The position numbers and the translations under genes are program-made. A DNA stretch of 64,000 nucleotides from Phaffia rhodozyma (lineage: Eukaryota > Basidiomycota > Tremellomycetes > Cystofilobasidiales > Mrakiaceae), in NCBI GenBank assembly GCA_014706385.1, contig JACGZH010000005.1, forward strand, positions 1,426,001-1,490,000, read 5' to 3'. The notes under the pieces were generated by a model. That model had not been told where the DNA came from. It did no database searches and saw only the letters and a list, made by a program, of their open reading frames with translations. The first letter of the stretch is position 1; the number at the start of each line of letters is the position of its first letter. Positions 17,701 through 26,969 of this stretch are shown piece by piece.

Positions 17701-18134
17701 AATACAGGAAGAACGTACGGTCTAGCGATACTTTCCCTCGTAGAAGCTAGTCTCGCGCTTACTACAGATCCTCTTGTTAAATTCAAACAGTAAAACGAGT
17801 GAAGCGATGGAACAGCTCACAACCGAAGCTCGAGCGATGAACCAAGTCCTTCTCACCTCTAGCTCCATCATCGTTGACCGGACTGGTTCTCTTCAACAAG
17901 AGCTTAGCGAAGAGACAGAGAAAGTATGTACTTCTTTATTGATACATCGTTGCAAATGCATAAGCGTCTGATATTTTCACATGGTTATTCGTCTTTGACT
18001 ATCTTCAGATTACGCAAGCTCTAGCTCAGATGCAGGCGCTATCAATTCAGGCGGCAGAGACGCTAGCGAGCATCAGCGCCAGTCGAAAGCGAGAGAAGAG
18101 CAAAGGACTTTGGAAGACCTGTTTCGATGACTAG
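11707..18134 (+). CDS. Large AT-hook, coiled-coil protein; candidate meiotic axis (Red1/SYCP2-like) protein
   Basis: Not firmly recognised. I group roughly twenty exons from ATG 11707 (MAQIKNPSAMDLTIKALVDE) to TAG 18132-18134. The first third is helical and armadillo-like (LDQVLSKDGLGYAS, LFLDMIPIYCLFPSRALAV, REMLIWEDVLSGAINGV). Next is a beta-rich PH-like block (RLQDNLIYIDATRIHVVIM, SVSLSEIISLKLTQGDYSE, TQLCITTKTSRYEYEV). The long middle exon (about 14151-15200) is acidic and Ser-rich with two AT-hooks, RGRGRPRKRP and RKRGRPKKT. The end is a coiled coil: VLDEINDEIYSKFLRRI, then AMEQLTTEARAMNQ, EETEKITQALAQMQAL, ending KREKSKGLWKTCFDD. Helical N-domain, PH-like domain, disordered middle and C-terminal coiled coil is the layout of SYCP2/Red1 axis proteins. 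That identity is inference. The first intron (about 11834-11900) is uncertain because two frames look coding. It may be more than one gene, though the exon phases I followed connect. Confidence 0.55.
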
Positions 18135-18798
18135 CAATCTTTCTTTATGATATATTCTGAACGACTTGTTTCTTTTCTGTCTGTTCTAATTGATTCGGTC
18201 CTGCGTTCCTCTTGGCTTATCTCCCGATGTGAAACATCACTTCTTTTTTCTGTATTCTCGATTCTATACTTGTTTCGTTTTTCATTTTTCCTTTCTATTC
18301 TGGTTTCCTACTTCACATATCTCTTTTTCGTCTTTCACGATCAAACGTCTTTGCGCTAGAACTCAAACTAAGCACGGATGAATGAAGACAAGAGAAGTTA
18401 ATCGTATCATATTATAGTGAGAAACAAACGAAACAGACCACCTCAGATCTCGACGCATCAGCCCGATCCTATCATAACGTGTGCCTCGGTAATGGAAAGA
18501 GAAGAAAAGCGAAAAAGAACAACTAGCCGGTCCAGTAATACAGATCGAGCTGAAAGGAAAGAGGAAAGGAAAGGAAAACAAAGTACGTGAATAGGAATCT
18601 ACTTCGTGTCCTCTCATTTCTTAAGCGTGTACGGACGAGCAACTCCATAAGAGGAAGAGGAAATAAATAAATAAAACTAAATTGTGTAGAGGGAGGTAGT
18701 TTAGACACAATACCACGAACTGAAACGACGAAGCATAGTACTCAAAACTCGATCGAGGGAAACCATAGAGAAAAGAAAGAGCTAAGGGATCCTACGGT
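18135..18798. other. Convergent intergenic region
   Basis: These 664 bp lie between facing stop codons of the AT-hook gene and the BAR-like gene. The left half is T/C-rich, the right half A/G-rich, which is what two opposed 3'UTRs would give. No further feature seen. Confidence 0.5.
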
Positions 18799-21700
18799 TT
18801 AAGCTCGTTCCTTTCCCTTTCTTTTGTCCTTTCCCTTGTCCTTCCCAGCTTTCTCCCAATGCCGTTGGGCACGTTCCATCGCTCGTCTGGCGATCGCATA
18901 ATCCGTCTCGTTCTCATCCTCGTCCTCACTAGAGTCGACCGCTCCCCAGACACCTGTAGAAGCTGTATCGATCTTTGAGTTCCAGCTGCCTGACGGTTTG
19001 GAGGATGCTCCGTTGTAGGCGCTTGATACGGCGGACACATCATCCCTGTGCGAAGAACCGGTAGGGACGTAGCTCGATCCGTTTCCGTTATTGACCGGAA
19101 CTCCATTGGAATTGACCGGTTCACGTTTAGAAAAGTTGTCTTCGGATGGAAACTCCGTCATTGACGGCGGCACCGCCATTCGAACTGATTTTCTCCTCTG
19201 AGGGTTTTCTCCATTGGCATTGCCGTTACCGTTGCTCGGTCCAAGAGCTGTTGAGTTGGAGGAAACAGCCGAGGCAGGAACATTGCTGTTCGTAGTGGCA
19301 GCTGATACGGGCGACGAACCGAGAACACCTCCTAGGTTCAAGCTAGCCAAACCGGCAGAAACAGGATTGACTTGCTCATCATCCTCGTTGTTGTCCTCAA
19401 CTCCGGTCTCGTACACACTCGCTGCATCATCAAACGTGGAGATCGCTGCCTGAGCTGGGTTGTGAACGGGCTGACTAACTTGGGCGGGTTGGAACGATAG
19501 CGGAGGAGGAGCGGTAGCGGAGATCAATTTTGGAAGTTCATTCGCGTTTCCGGTTCGAGGCTCCGGCGATAAATCGAGAGGTCTGGTCGGTTTCATTGCG
19601 GATCGAGGAAGAGGGGAGGTTGATCGATGAGAGGGCACATGCGTGTTCTCTGATTTTCTGTCCGAGTTTGAAAAAGTCGATAGAGGTCTAGTTGACGAAC
19701 CTGTGTTGGAATTCGAAGCTGATTTGACGGATCGTTTGGAAGGAGAAGTCGTCAAGGACGAAGTGTTATTTACTGACTTGGGAGGAGCCAAGGACGACGG
19801 CGACGGAGCTGTCTTGATAGGAGTAGTGACCTCAAAAGCGGAGGGTCGGACGATCGAGCTGCCGGGAGCGGTGGGCAACGTCAATCCTAACGAAGGGTTC
19901 AACCCTTTCGGAGCCTTGATTTCAACCAACGACGATAGCGATGGTCCGCTCGTCTGCGACGTAGTGAGGATCTTTGGTTTGGTCGAATTGAGGTCGAAGG
20001 CTGTCGAAGCGGATCGACGAGGGTTGCCACTCGTCTTTCCAGTTGCTGACGCTGACGCTGAAGCTGCTGAGGTTGAAGACGAACGCTTGATAATTTTGGG
20101 CTTCGAAGAGATGGCAGCCGGAGGTTGGGACGTCATCGTCGCTTCCACTGGGCTTCCGTTCGACAAGCCCGATTTGGACTTGAGGGTTTTTGTGGTTGCG
20201 GATCGAGATACTCCACCCGAGAAAGAAGAGCTGGTGGCCGCCGCTGGGGTGATCGGGGTGGTAGTCGCAGCGATACCTTTGAGCGTGGTCTTGCTACTCG
20301 AGTTTCTCTTCACCCCCGGTCGTTGAAGTCCTACGTTCTCAACTTTCCACTCTCCTAGGTCTGCTGAGACGGCCGTAGACGCACTGTCCCTCTTGCTTGA
20401 ACCCTTGCCTCCTGCAAATCGATTCACGTTAGTTACCGCTACTAAGCCGGCCCGACCGTGTGAGGCGTCTTCATCAGATGATGAGCCGTCATTTTTGCCA
20501 CCGCCTCGCTTAGGAATCAACCCTCCGCTGCCAGCGTTTCGGAGATTTCGGTTTGTTCGAGTGGACCAAGCACCACCAGAGGCTCTGACCAGCGAATCTG
20601 GACTTCCCCCTCGACGAGCGCTGGTATTCCTGATGTCACTTCTGATACTTCCTACTTCGCTACCACCCGTCGATCTCTTTGAGCTACCACCACCAAAGAA
20701 ACTCTTGAAGGACGAGAAAAAGCCCTTCTTTCGTTTGATGGACGCCGTCTCGCTTCCTCTTGCATAAGAAGAAGCGACCGAGGATGCTGATGACCGTCTT
20801 TTCCCCATCGACGGTCTCTTTCCTCTGCCACCGACATCAGATTGTGTCTTTCTTCCTTGTCCGTTTCGGAGGGTACCATCGTCAGAATCAGAGCCAGAAC
20901 CATAAGCTCTGCTAGCTAAATTCTTATCGGTGATCGACGAGGCAGACCGTCTGTTGTTCCAACGAGAAGATGGCGCCTGTGGAGGAACGGTCGGTCCGGT
21001 ACGTTTGACCAAGGGAGACGGCTGAGAGACCGCTCGTTGTCTTGGGGCTGTGTTTTCCACAACTTTCAACCTTGTCTCATCCTCGGAACTGCTGCCTCCA
21101 CTCTCGATGACAGAAGCGAGTCCTCTGATCGGAGCGCTTGAGTGTTGATTGGCCTGTCGACGGGCGATAGAGGCCGATGGCGATCTGAGAGAGTCCTCAT
21201 CTGAAGAGTAGTCGTATCGGTCCCTGCCAATCTGGGAGGCCGATTGGGACGGTGCGAGCGAAGGTGTGTTTGAGTCAACCGAAGGGGTATACGGACCTTG
21301 CTGTCGGGGGATGTTGTGATGATCTTCGAATGGAGCTGAATAAAGATAGACAAGCAAGTTGACGCATCAGCTCAACCTAGATGTACGTAACACATCTTAC
21401 TGAATAGAGATGCAGGGGAACAGACAAACCTCCCTCGTGAAGATAAGTGTGCAATTCGACAAGAGCCCTTTTTGCGGCCGCCTGAGTACTCGTTCCGAGC
21501 GCTTCAAGATTTCGGAGTCGGTGCTCGAGACACTCTTTGATGACTCTCCTTCTGATCGCGTCTAGCTGAACTTGTTCTCTTTTGAGAGTTTCTTCACAAC
21601 CGGCGAGTTCGAGTTGGGCCTCTTCGAGCTTGGACGCCTTGTCGTGTGAGGCGTTGGAAGACGAGATCGAAGCCGAGTCTCTCGAGTGATGGAGTCCAAA

Positions 21701-22473
21701 GATAGAGCCTCCCGAGCCCGTTGAGTTCCGAAGATCTGATTTCGATGGTTTTTTGCTCGTTTGTTTCACCATCCGTTGGACTCTAAGAACGGTTCGGCAA
21801 GTATATGTCAGGCGGGAGGACAGTCTCGAAGTGGACAAGGAAAAGCAAGGAAGAAAAAAATAACATACAAGATGTCACGATCTCTGATGACGTTTGCGAG
21901 AGAGTCTTCCGCGTCTCTAATCTCTTTGAGAGCGAGTCTGGTGGACGAGAGAGAGGAAGCATAGGCCTGCGAAGAGGGCGAAAAAGAGAGGAGGAAGAAT
22001 GATAAAAACGATCGTTTCGTCACGTCAGAATTGACGCGTCAGTCAAGATCGTCATAGGAGAGCATTATCACTCTCCACCACTGAATCTGAATCAGACCAA
22101 GATGGGGAAGGGATCCTTAACGGATAACGGAAAGACTTACCTCTTGTCTGGTCTCGTACTCTTCACCCAACACACCGACGACACCACCGACGGCAAGTCC
22201 GAGTGGTTCATCCCTTCCTGCAGACGCATAAGCCGCGAGTGCTGCCTGTGAGTTGTGTGAGAGAGCGAGAGCTTGAAAGAGAGCGTCGACGTGTGCCTTT
22301 TCAGAACTGAGGGACGGGCAGAAAGGCAAAAGATGGTAAAGAACGACTGAATTGAGCCACGACTCAAACGAACGGCACAGGGCGACGGGAATGGATGATC
22401 GATCTTACTTCAGGACTGCCGTCAACAAACGTTGACTCGACGTCGGATTCTTTCTAGCCGCGATACGATCCAT
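18799..22473 (-). CDS. BAR-like coiled-coil protein with long Ser-rich disordered tail
   Basis: The start at 22473 gives a short basic helix, MDRIAARKNPTSSQRLLTAV, followed by three short exons (AHVDALFQALALSHNSQAAL, LGEEYETRQE, AYASSLSSTRLALKEIRDAE) and the exon at about 21400-21790 with a strong heptad-like helix, LEEAQLELAGCEETLKREQV and IKECLEHRLRNLEAL. Together these make a three-helix bundle of BAR/AH type, about 230 residues with a Ser-rich loop. The last exon, about 21340-18799, adds some 845 residues rich in Ser, Thr, Pro, Asn and Gly with basic patches (RGKRPSMGKRRSSA, KRKKGFFSSFKSFFGGG) and an acidic, then Lys-rich end (DSSEDEDENETDYAIARR, KGKDKRKGKERA). BAR domains bind curved membranes; the tail looks like a phospho-regulated platform. 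Specific function unknown. The aromatic/basic FFSSFKSFF patch could be a membrane-inserting amphipathic helix. Confidence 0.7.
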
Positions 22474-22947
22474 CTAGATGATGTACTAAGGCCTGGATGG
22501 ATGACCAATGCCAGAAAAATAAGATAGGGTGGCTGAACGGAAGAGATGGGAGTTGAGAGTAGACGGTCAAGAACGCGAGGAACGAGATGAAGGACAGACG
22601 AGAGAAAAAACGATCAGGGGCGGGACCTGTCAGATCAATTTTACTGCGCGTCAAACGCCGCCTGTAGAAATGACGTGTTTATTTATCTATTATAATTCTT
22701 GTAGTATCTTGATAGCCAGTTCCTGTTAGTCTGATTTTTGATGTTCTTAGTCGAGCTTTGTGAGATAATCTCGATCGAGCCTCTCGTAGTGTCTATGTGG
22801 ATTCTCTCTATCCATCTTTCGTCACTCGTTTGCGTGGTTCGCTTGTCTCTCTAGTCGGACGATGTTCGTGCCTTCGATCCGTTCACACACCCGTATACAA
22901 ATACCCAAAATTGATAAGTAGTAGGACAAAAGAAAGACTGCTCTATT
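22474..22947. promoter_or_regulatory. Tandem intergenic region, guanylate kinase 3' end to BAR-like gene promoter
   Basis: These 474 bp separate two minus-strand genes. They should hold the guanylate kinase 3'UTR and the BAR-like gene promoter. No recognised motif, RNA gene or repeat. Confidence 0.4.
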
Positions 22948-24064
22948 CTAAACTACGACCTTGAGGTCAGCAGGCAACTCATCACCCTGGACAGACTGGT
23001 TGCCTAAAGCAACGTCTCTAAAGATCTTGTACGCTCGCTCCAGGTCGTCGTTCACCAAGATCACATCAGCCGAGCCGGGCACACTTGCGTAGGCGAGTTC
23101 GGACTGGGCGGCTGCCAACCTGTTTTGCAGAGACTGCTCCGTCTGTTTCGAGTGCGTATTTCGATTGTTGGGTTAGAGAGAGCACACAGCGGGAGATAAG
23201 GGCGCAAAATAAAGACAGTGCAATCTTTAGACATGCGCGCGATGAACGAGAGGCCTCCTAGAGAATGATGAATGACAAACCTCAGTTCCTCGACCGGACA
23301 GCCGGTCCTTAAGAGTAGAGAAAGACGGAGGGGCAATAAACAAGAATACCGGGTTCAACCCAGGGTGGTTGGCTTTGATCAGTTTGACACCCTGTAGGGA
23401 TCAGATGCAAGAGAGTATCAGAATAAATTGATCAGCTTCCAGTGTCTCTTCTTTTCTCTATCTAAGCTTTCAAGATTAAGACAGACCTGAGTATCAATGT
23501 CCAACAAGCATCGCTTGCCACTACCTTCAAAGTCACTGACAGCCTTGGCGCTTGTACCGTACAGGTTCTTCGAAAACTCGGCGTGCTCAATGAATGCTCC
23601 GTCGGCGATGAGAGACTCGAATGTGCCTCTCGTGGTGAAATGGTAAGCGATTCCGTTTTCTTCTCCTTCCCGTGGTTGTCGGGTGGTGTCTGAAGGATCG
23701 GCCAAGAAAGGGAGGAAGGAAGGAAAGAGAAAAGTATCCAAAGATTACAGCATGACCGGTTTAGTGGACCTTCTCAACCCTTCTTTCCATGCAATAGAAG
23801 AGATTCAACCCAAAACTCACGCGAAACAGAGAACCCAAATTTTCCGGGAAACTCTTCAAAAAGTTTCTTCAACAGCGTTGACTTTCCCGTCCCTGAAGGT
23901 CCGAAAAGGACGAGGGGCTAGGTGAAGAACCGAAAAGAAAGAAACAAGATCAACACAGGGATCATATCACTGTCAGCTAATGCCTCCAAATACACGCCAA
24001 GCAGATACACACTCACTCTGGTAAAGTTCGGGCCGGTGGTGACAGCAGAAGTGGAGACAGACAT
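22948..24064 (-). CDS. GUK1: Guanylate kinase
   Basis: Converts GMP to GDP with ATP, essential for GTP and GDP-mannose supply. The start at 24064 gives [16 protein letters not shown], then after an intron [20 protein letters not shown] (P-loop), [20 protein letters not shown] (GMP-binding Ser/Arg/Tyr residues), [48 protein letters not shown] in the lid, and [12 protein letters not shown]. It ends in ADLKVVV, stop 22948-22950. Length near 200 residues is normal and every catalytic motif is present. Divergent from COX13 with about 1 kb between. Confidence 0.95.
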
Positions 24065-25054
24065 ATTCCTTATAAACAGAGGAGCTACCCGAAGCGTGAT
24101 AGATGTTATACTGAGTGAAAGAATGATGGGAATAAGGAAGAACGGAAGGCCAGTCAGTCGTTCTGGGTATGAGAAACAAGAAAACGTTGTTCTTCAAGCT
24201 GTCGGGTTTTCTTGTTTTCTTTTTTTGCCCAGGCCCGAGCCTGCCGTTCGTCACGTGCTTCGTTTCATCATTTCTCACCATGTGCCATCATTACACCTCA
24301 TATAATATCACATAGAAAAAAGCGAGAAGGAAGAGGAGGAAAAAGATGATACGTGGGAATATGTATAGCATAGAAAGAGTACAAGCATGATAGATGACGG
24401 AAATAACATAGAAAGACAAGGACAGTGTGAAGAGAATGAAAACTCCTCAGATATCTATTCCAAACGACCGTCCCGGCCTTTCTCTTCTCACCCTCGCCAA
24501 TAAAGGGTAGTAATGGTGGCTTGTCGATCTCTCTTGTTCTCTCTTCTTCCTTAAGAGCACCCTGCCTTTTGACCGACTGTCTTTCTCCCCCACGGGACCG
24601 GTTTACTCAGTGAAGAGTAGACACAGGACACATCGAGAAGTTACAAAAGACAACAGGAACAGAAGGGGTTACTTTCAAGAGAATGAAAAACAGCTACCAA
24701 GTGAGATCGGCAAGATGGCGAGAGCAATTTGGGATGAAGAGAAAGTCCCGGGCATGGGCCGGCTCGTCTGCCTGGTCTGGATCACTATGATCCAGATTGG
24801 TATCCAGTCGGATTATCCTCTTTATCCATCATGGGAGTTTGGGGTTTCCATCAACTCCAAGCGCCGCCGGCTGAGATCGCTGCCGCTGGACGATTGGGCG
24901 TGGTTACGGACTCAATTGTAACCATGGCTACGAATTATTTCTTCTTCTGCCTTCTCTCTTCCTCGCCTTCTCTTTCTCTCCTCTCTCTCTCACCCCAGAC
25001 AATCGACCTTGGCCATTTGTTCATTCTCCTCATCGTTTTGAACACGTTTTAACA
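24065..25054. promoter_or_regulatory. Divergent region, guanylate kinase / COX13, with ATTGG (CCAAT) boxes
   Basis: A 990 bp divergent spacer. On the COX13 side there are two inverted CCAAT boxes, ATTGG at 24796-24800 and 24893-24897, the kind of site bound by the HAP2/3/5 complex that drives respiratory genes in fungi. A perfect 9-bp inverted repeat with a 3-base loop (TCTGGATCA-CTA-TGATCCAGA, 24776-24796) overlaps the first one. A pyrimidine tract (24935-24995) follows and is a likely transcription start region. The ORF at 24610-24921 has no coding features. Confidence 0.4.
24924..25052 (+). other. Upstream ORF (42 codons) ending 2 nt before the COX13 ATG
   Basis: ATG 24924-24926 sits in a strong context (AACCATGGC) and opens a 42-codon frame (MATNYFFFCLLSSS...LIVLNTF) ending TAA 25050-25052, two bases before the COX13 start at 25055 and in another frame. 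It matters only if transcription starts upstream of 24924, which is not shown; the pyrimidine tract inside the uORF could equally be the initiation region. Alternatively GTAACC at 24918 could be a leader-intron donor removing it. Confidence 0.4.
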
Positions 25055-26457
25055 ATGGCTTCCATCCTTCGATCTACCATCGCTCGAGCTCCTAGGGCTA
25101 CCATTGGTCTCCGAGCTTCATCAAACTCTGTTCACACCTTTACCCCCGCTGGATGCGTCCCCATGTACGCCCAAAAGGCTATCAAGGAGGCCGATCTTCC
25201 CGTCAGAGAGACCGCCTGGAGCAGAGAGAGGGATGCCATGAGGGATCATGCTCCTGGTTAGTTCAAGTTCTTTCGTGTATCCTTTCCTTGGTTGCTGCTG
25301 TGTGCTCTTTCTTCCGTTTTTCTTTTTTCCGGGTCGCGAGAAAAAACGTCTATTCAGACCGGTTCAGCACGTCAAAGAATGGGAAGGATGCTGATTGGTT
25401 TTTTCTTTTGCCTAAATCTCGCTTTTGTCTTTGCTCTTTGCTTGACTCTCCCCAATACGATTCGATCTGAAATCTTACAGAGGCCTCTGAGCTTTGGCGA
25501 AAAGTGACGTGAGTGTTCTTCCTTTTTTAGATCGTGACTTTTAGTCACATTAGACAGGGCGAAGGAGAGAGTGTGAGGGAAAGCGAAAATACGAAACGTT
25601 TGATGTATAGTGTCTTGTTCCTTTTTATCCTTCCTTTGCTCAACATTCATTGCTCTCTGCTTCCTTTGTCTTACAGCTACTACGTCGCTCTTCCCTGCGT
25701 CATCGTTGCCGGTATCTGGACCTACAAGAAGGAGACCGAGCACGCCGCTCACATCGAACACGAGATGTACGGCAATTCCTTGTCTTCTCTTTCAGATAAA
25801 CCGAATTCCTTGTGTTCATAACCTTATCGACTATTGCACATAACTCATCCGGCTCTGCTCTTTTTTTCTACATCTCACTTTCCATGATCTTCAATTGAAA
25901 CTCTTAGTGAGGCCAACGGTGGATCTCCTCCTGAGCGAGTTGTTTACGAGTACATGCTCCGACGAACTAAGGTCAGTATCCCTCAAAATCTTCTGCCTCC
26001 CTTCCAACAGAACAATGTTCTAACAGATTTTGTGTATCATCGAACCCATTCTAGCCTTTCCCCTGGTCAGTTTTGGTTATCAATCCCAATCTCAAACTTT
26101 CATCTATTTTCACATCTACACAAACCTCTTATGCGTTACTGACCGTCTTGGACCTCTTCTTCATGTTCTGTTATTTTATATGCTTGCTATCGATTCTTCA
26201 GGTCTGGAAACCAGGTTCGTTGCAGTAGTCAAATTCTGTACAAGATGTCGCCTTTGCCAAGCTAACTCATTCGACTTTCTTCTTCACGTCTGTCTTTCAC
26301 CTCTATAGTCCCTTTTCCACAACGACAAGTGCGTCGCCTTTCAGAACACATATTCTGCAGCCTCTTTTGAAATCGTGTTTACTGATTGCGTCTTCATCTT
26401 GATATACACTCTTCACACAGGACCAACATCCGAGCCTCCGAGGAGTTTGGAGCATAA
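25055..26457 (+). CDS. COX13: Cytochrome c oxidase subunit VIa, mitochondrial precursor
   Basis: Inner-membrane subunit of complex IV at the dimer interface. Eight exons keep phase: 25055-25256, 25481-25508, 25677-25766, 25908-25971, 26055-26065, 26202-26214, 26309-26328 and 26421-26457, giving 154 residues. The N-terminus MASILRSTIARAPRATIGLR is a basic mitochondrial presequence. ELWRKVTYYVALPCVIVAG is the single membrane helix. YEYMLRRTK then leads to the family signature PFPWSGNQSLFHNDKTN, which exists only if the three tiny exons of 11, 13 and 20 nt are all spliced in. Without them the PFPW and LFHN motifs are lost. The two ATTGG boxes upstream fit HAP-type respiratory control. Skipping the 11 and 13 nt exons together also keeps frame (24 nt). 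Confidence 0.95.
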
Positions 26458-26969
26458 ATGTCTTTGTCTTTGACGCTCGACTTTCTCAGCTTGTTTGCGG
26501 AAGGAAGAAATCTGTTGTTGGTTGAGAGAGCTGAGTGTGTGATGGGATGGTAGTGGTGTTGGTGGTGGCAGCAGTAGCGATCGTGGTGGTGGGTTTGGCT
26601 TTTGGATCATTTGATTGGAATGAGCTTCTATTTTCTTAGACTACGTTTGCCTTTTTAATCTTGAAACGCTTCTTTCTACGTGATCCTTGGTCACAGAATG
26701 ATTCGTGGGTCGACCTTTGAATGGAGTGCAATATGATTCAGCCAAACATGAGAGACTCAATGACCAAGAAATCTGAACGAGAAAAAGGGAGAAAATATGA
26801 ATATTGATGACGAAAGGCGGTTTTCATATAAGGCGGGCAAAGTTGTCGAACCGCCTCTTGCCGAGCCTCATCATCACCCTTTTCAACACCAGTCCCATCA
26901 TCTTAATCACTCATCGTACCCAAACACACACCTGTATACACTTACAAAGTACTCAACTCTGAATCAATA
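26458..26969. promoter_or_regulatory. Tandem intergenic region, COX13 to fimbrin
   Basis: These 512 bp hold the COX13 3'UTR and the fimbrin promoter. A perfect 8-bp inverted repeat, AGGCGGTT at 26815-26822 and AACCGCCT at 26849-26856, with a further AGGCGGG between them, lies about 120 bp before the fimbrin ATG and may be a regulatory site. A GGTGGT-rich stretch near 26550-26590 is low complexity. Confidence 0.4.

Noticed and set aside
19643..20326. 227-codon ORF on the + strand inside the BAR-like gene
   Set aside because: It is the exact antisense of the long Ser-rich exon and is Asp/Glu/Val-rich as expected from complementing such codons. No domain.
24610..24921. 103-codon ORF upstream of COX13
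   Set aside because: Promoter position, contains the palindrome and CCAAT boxes, no family resemblance.
26202..26214. Reading COX13 exon GTCTGGAAACCAG as VWKP in frame 0
   Set aside because: That reading breaks phase with the LFHNDK exon; including the 11 nt exon 26055-26065 shifts it to SGNQ and restores the family signature.
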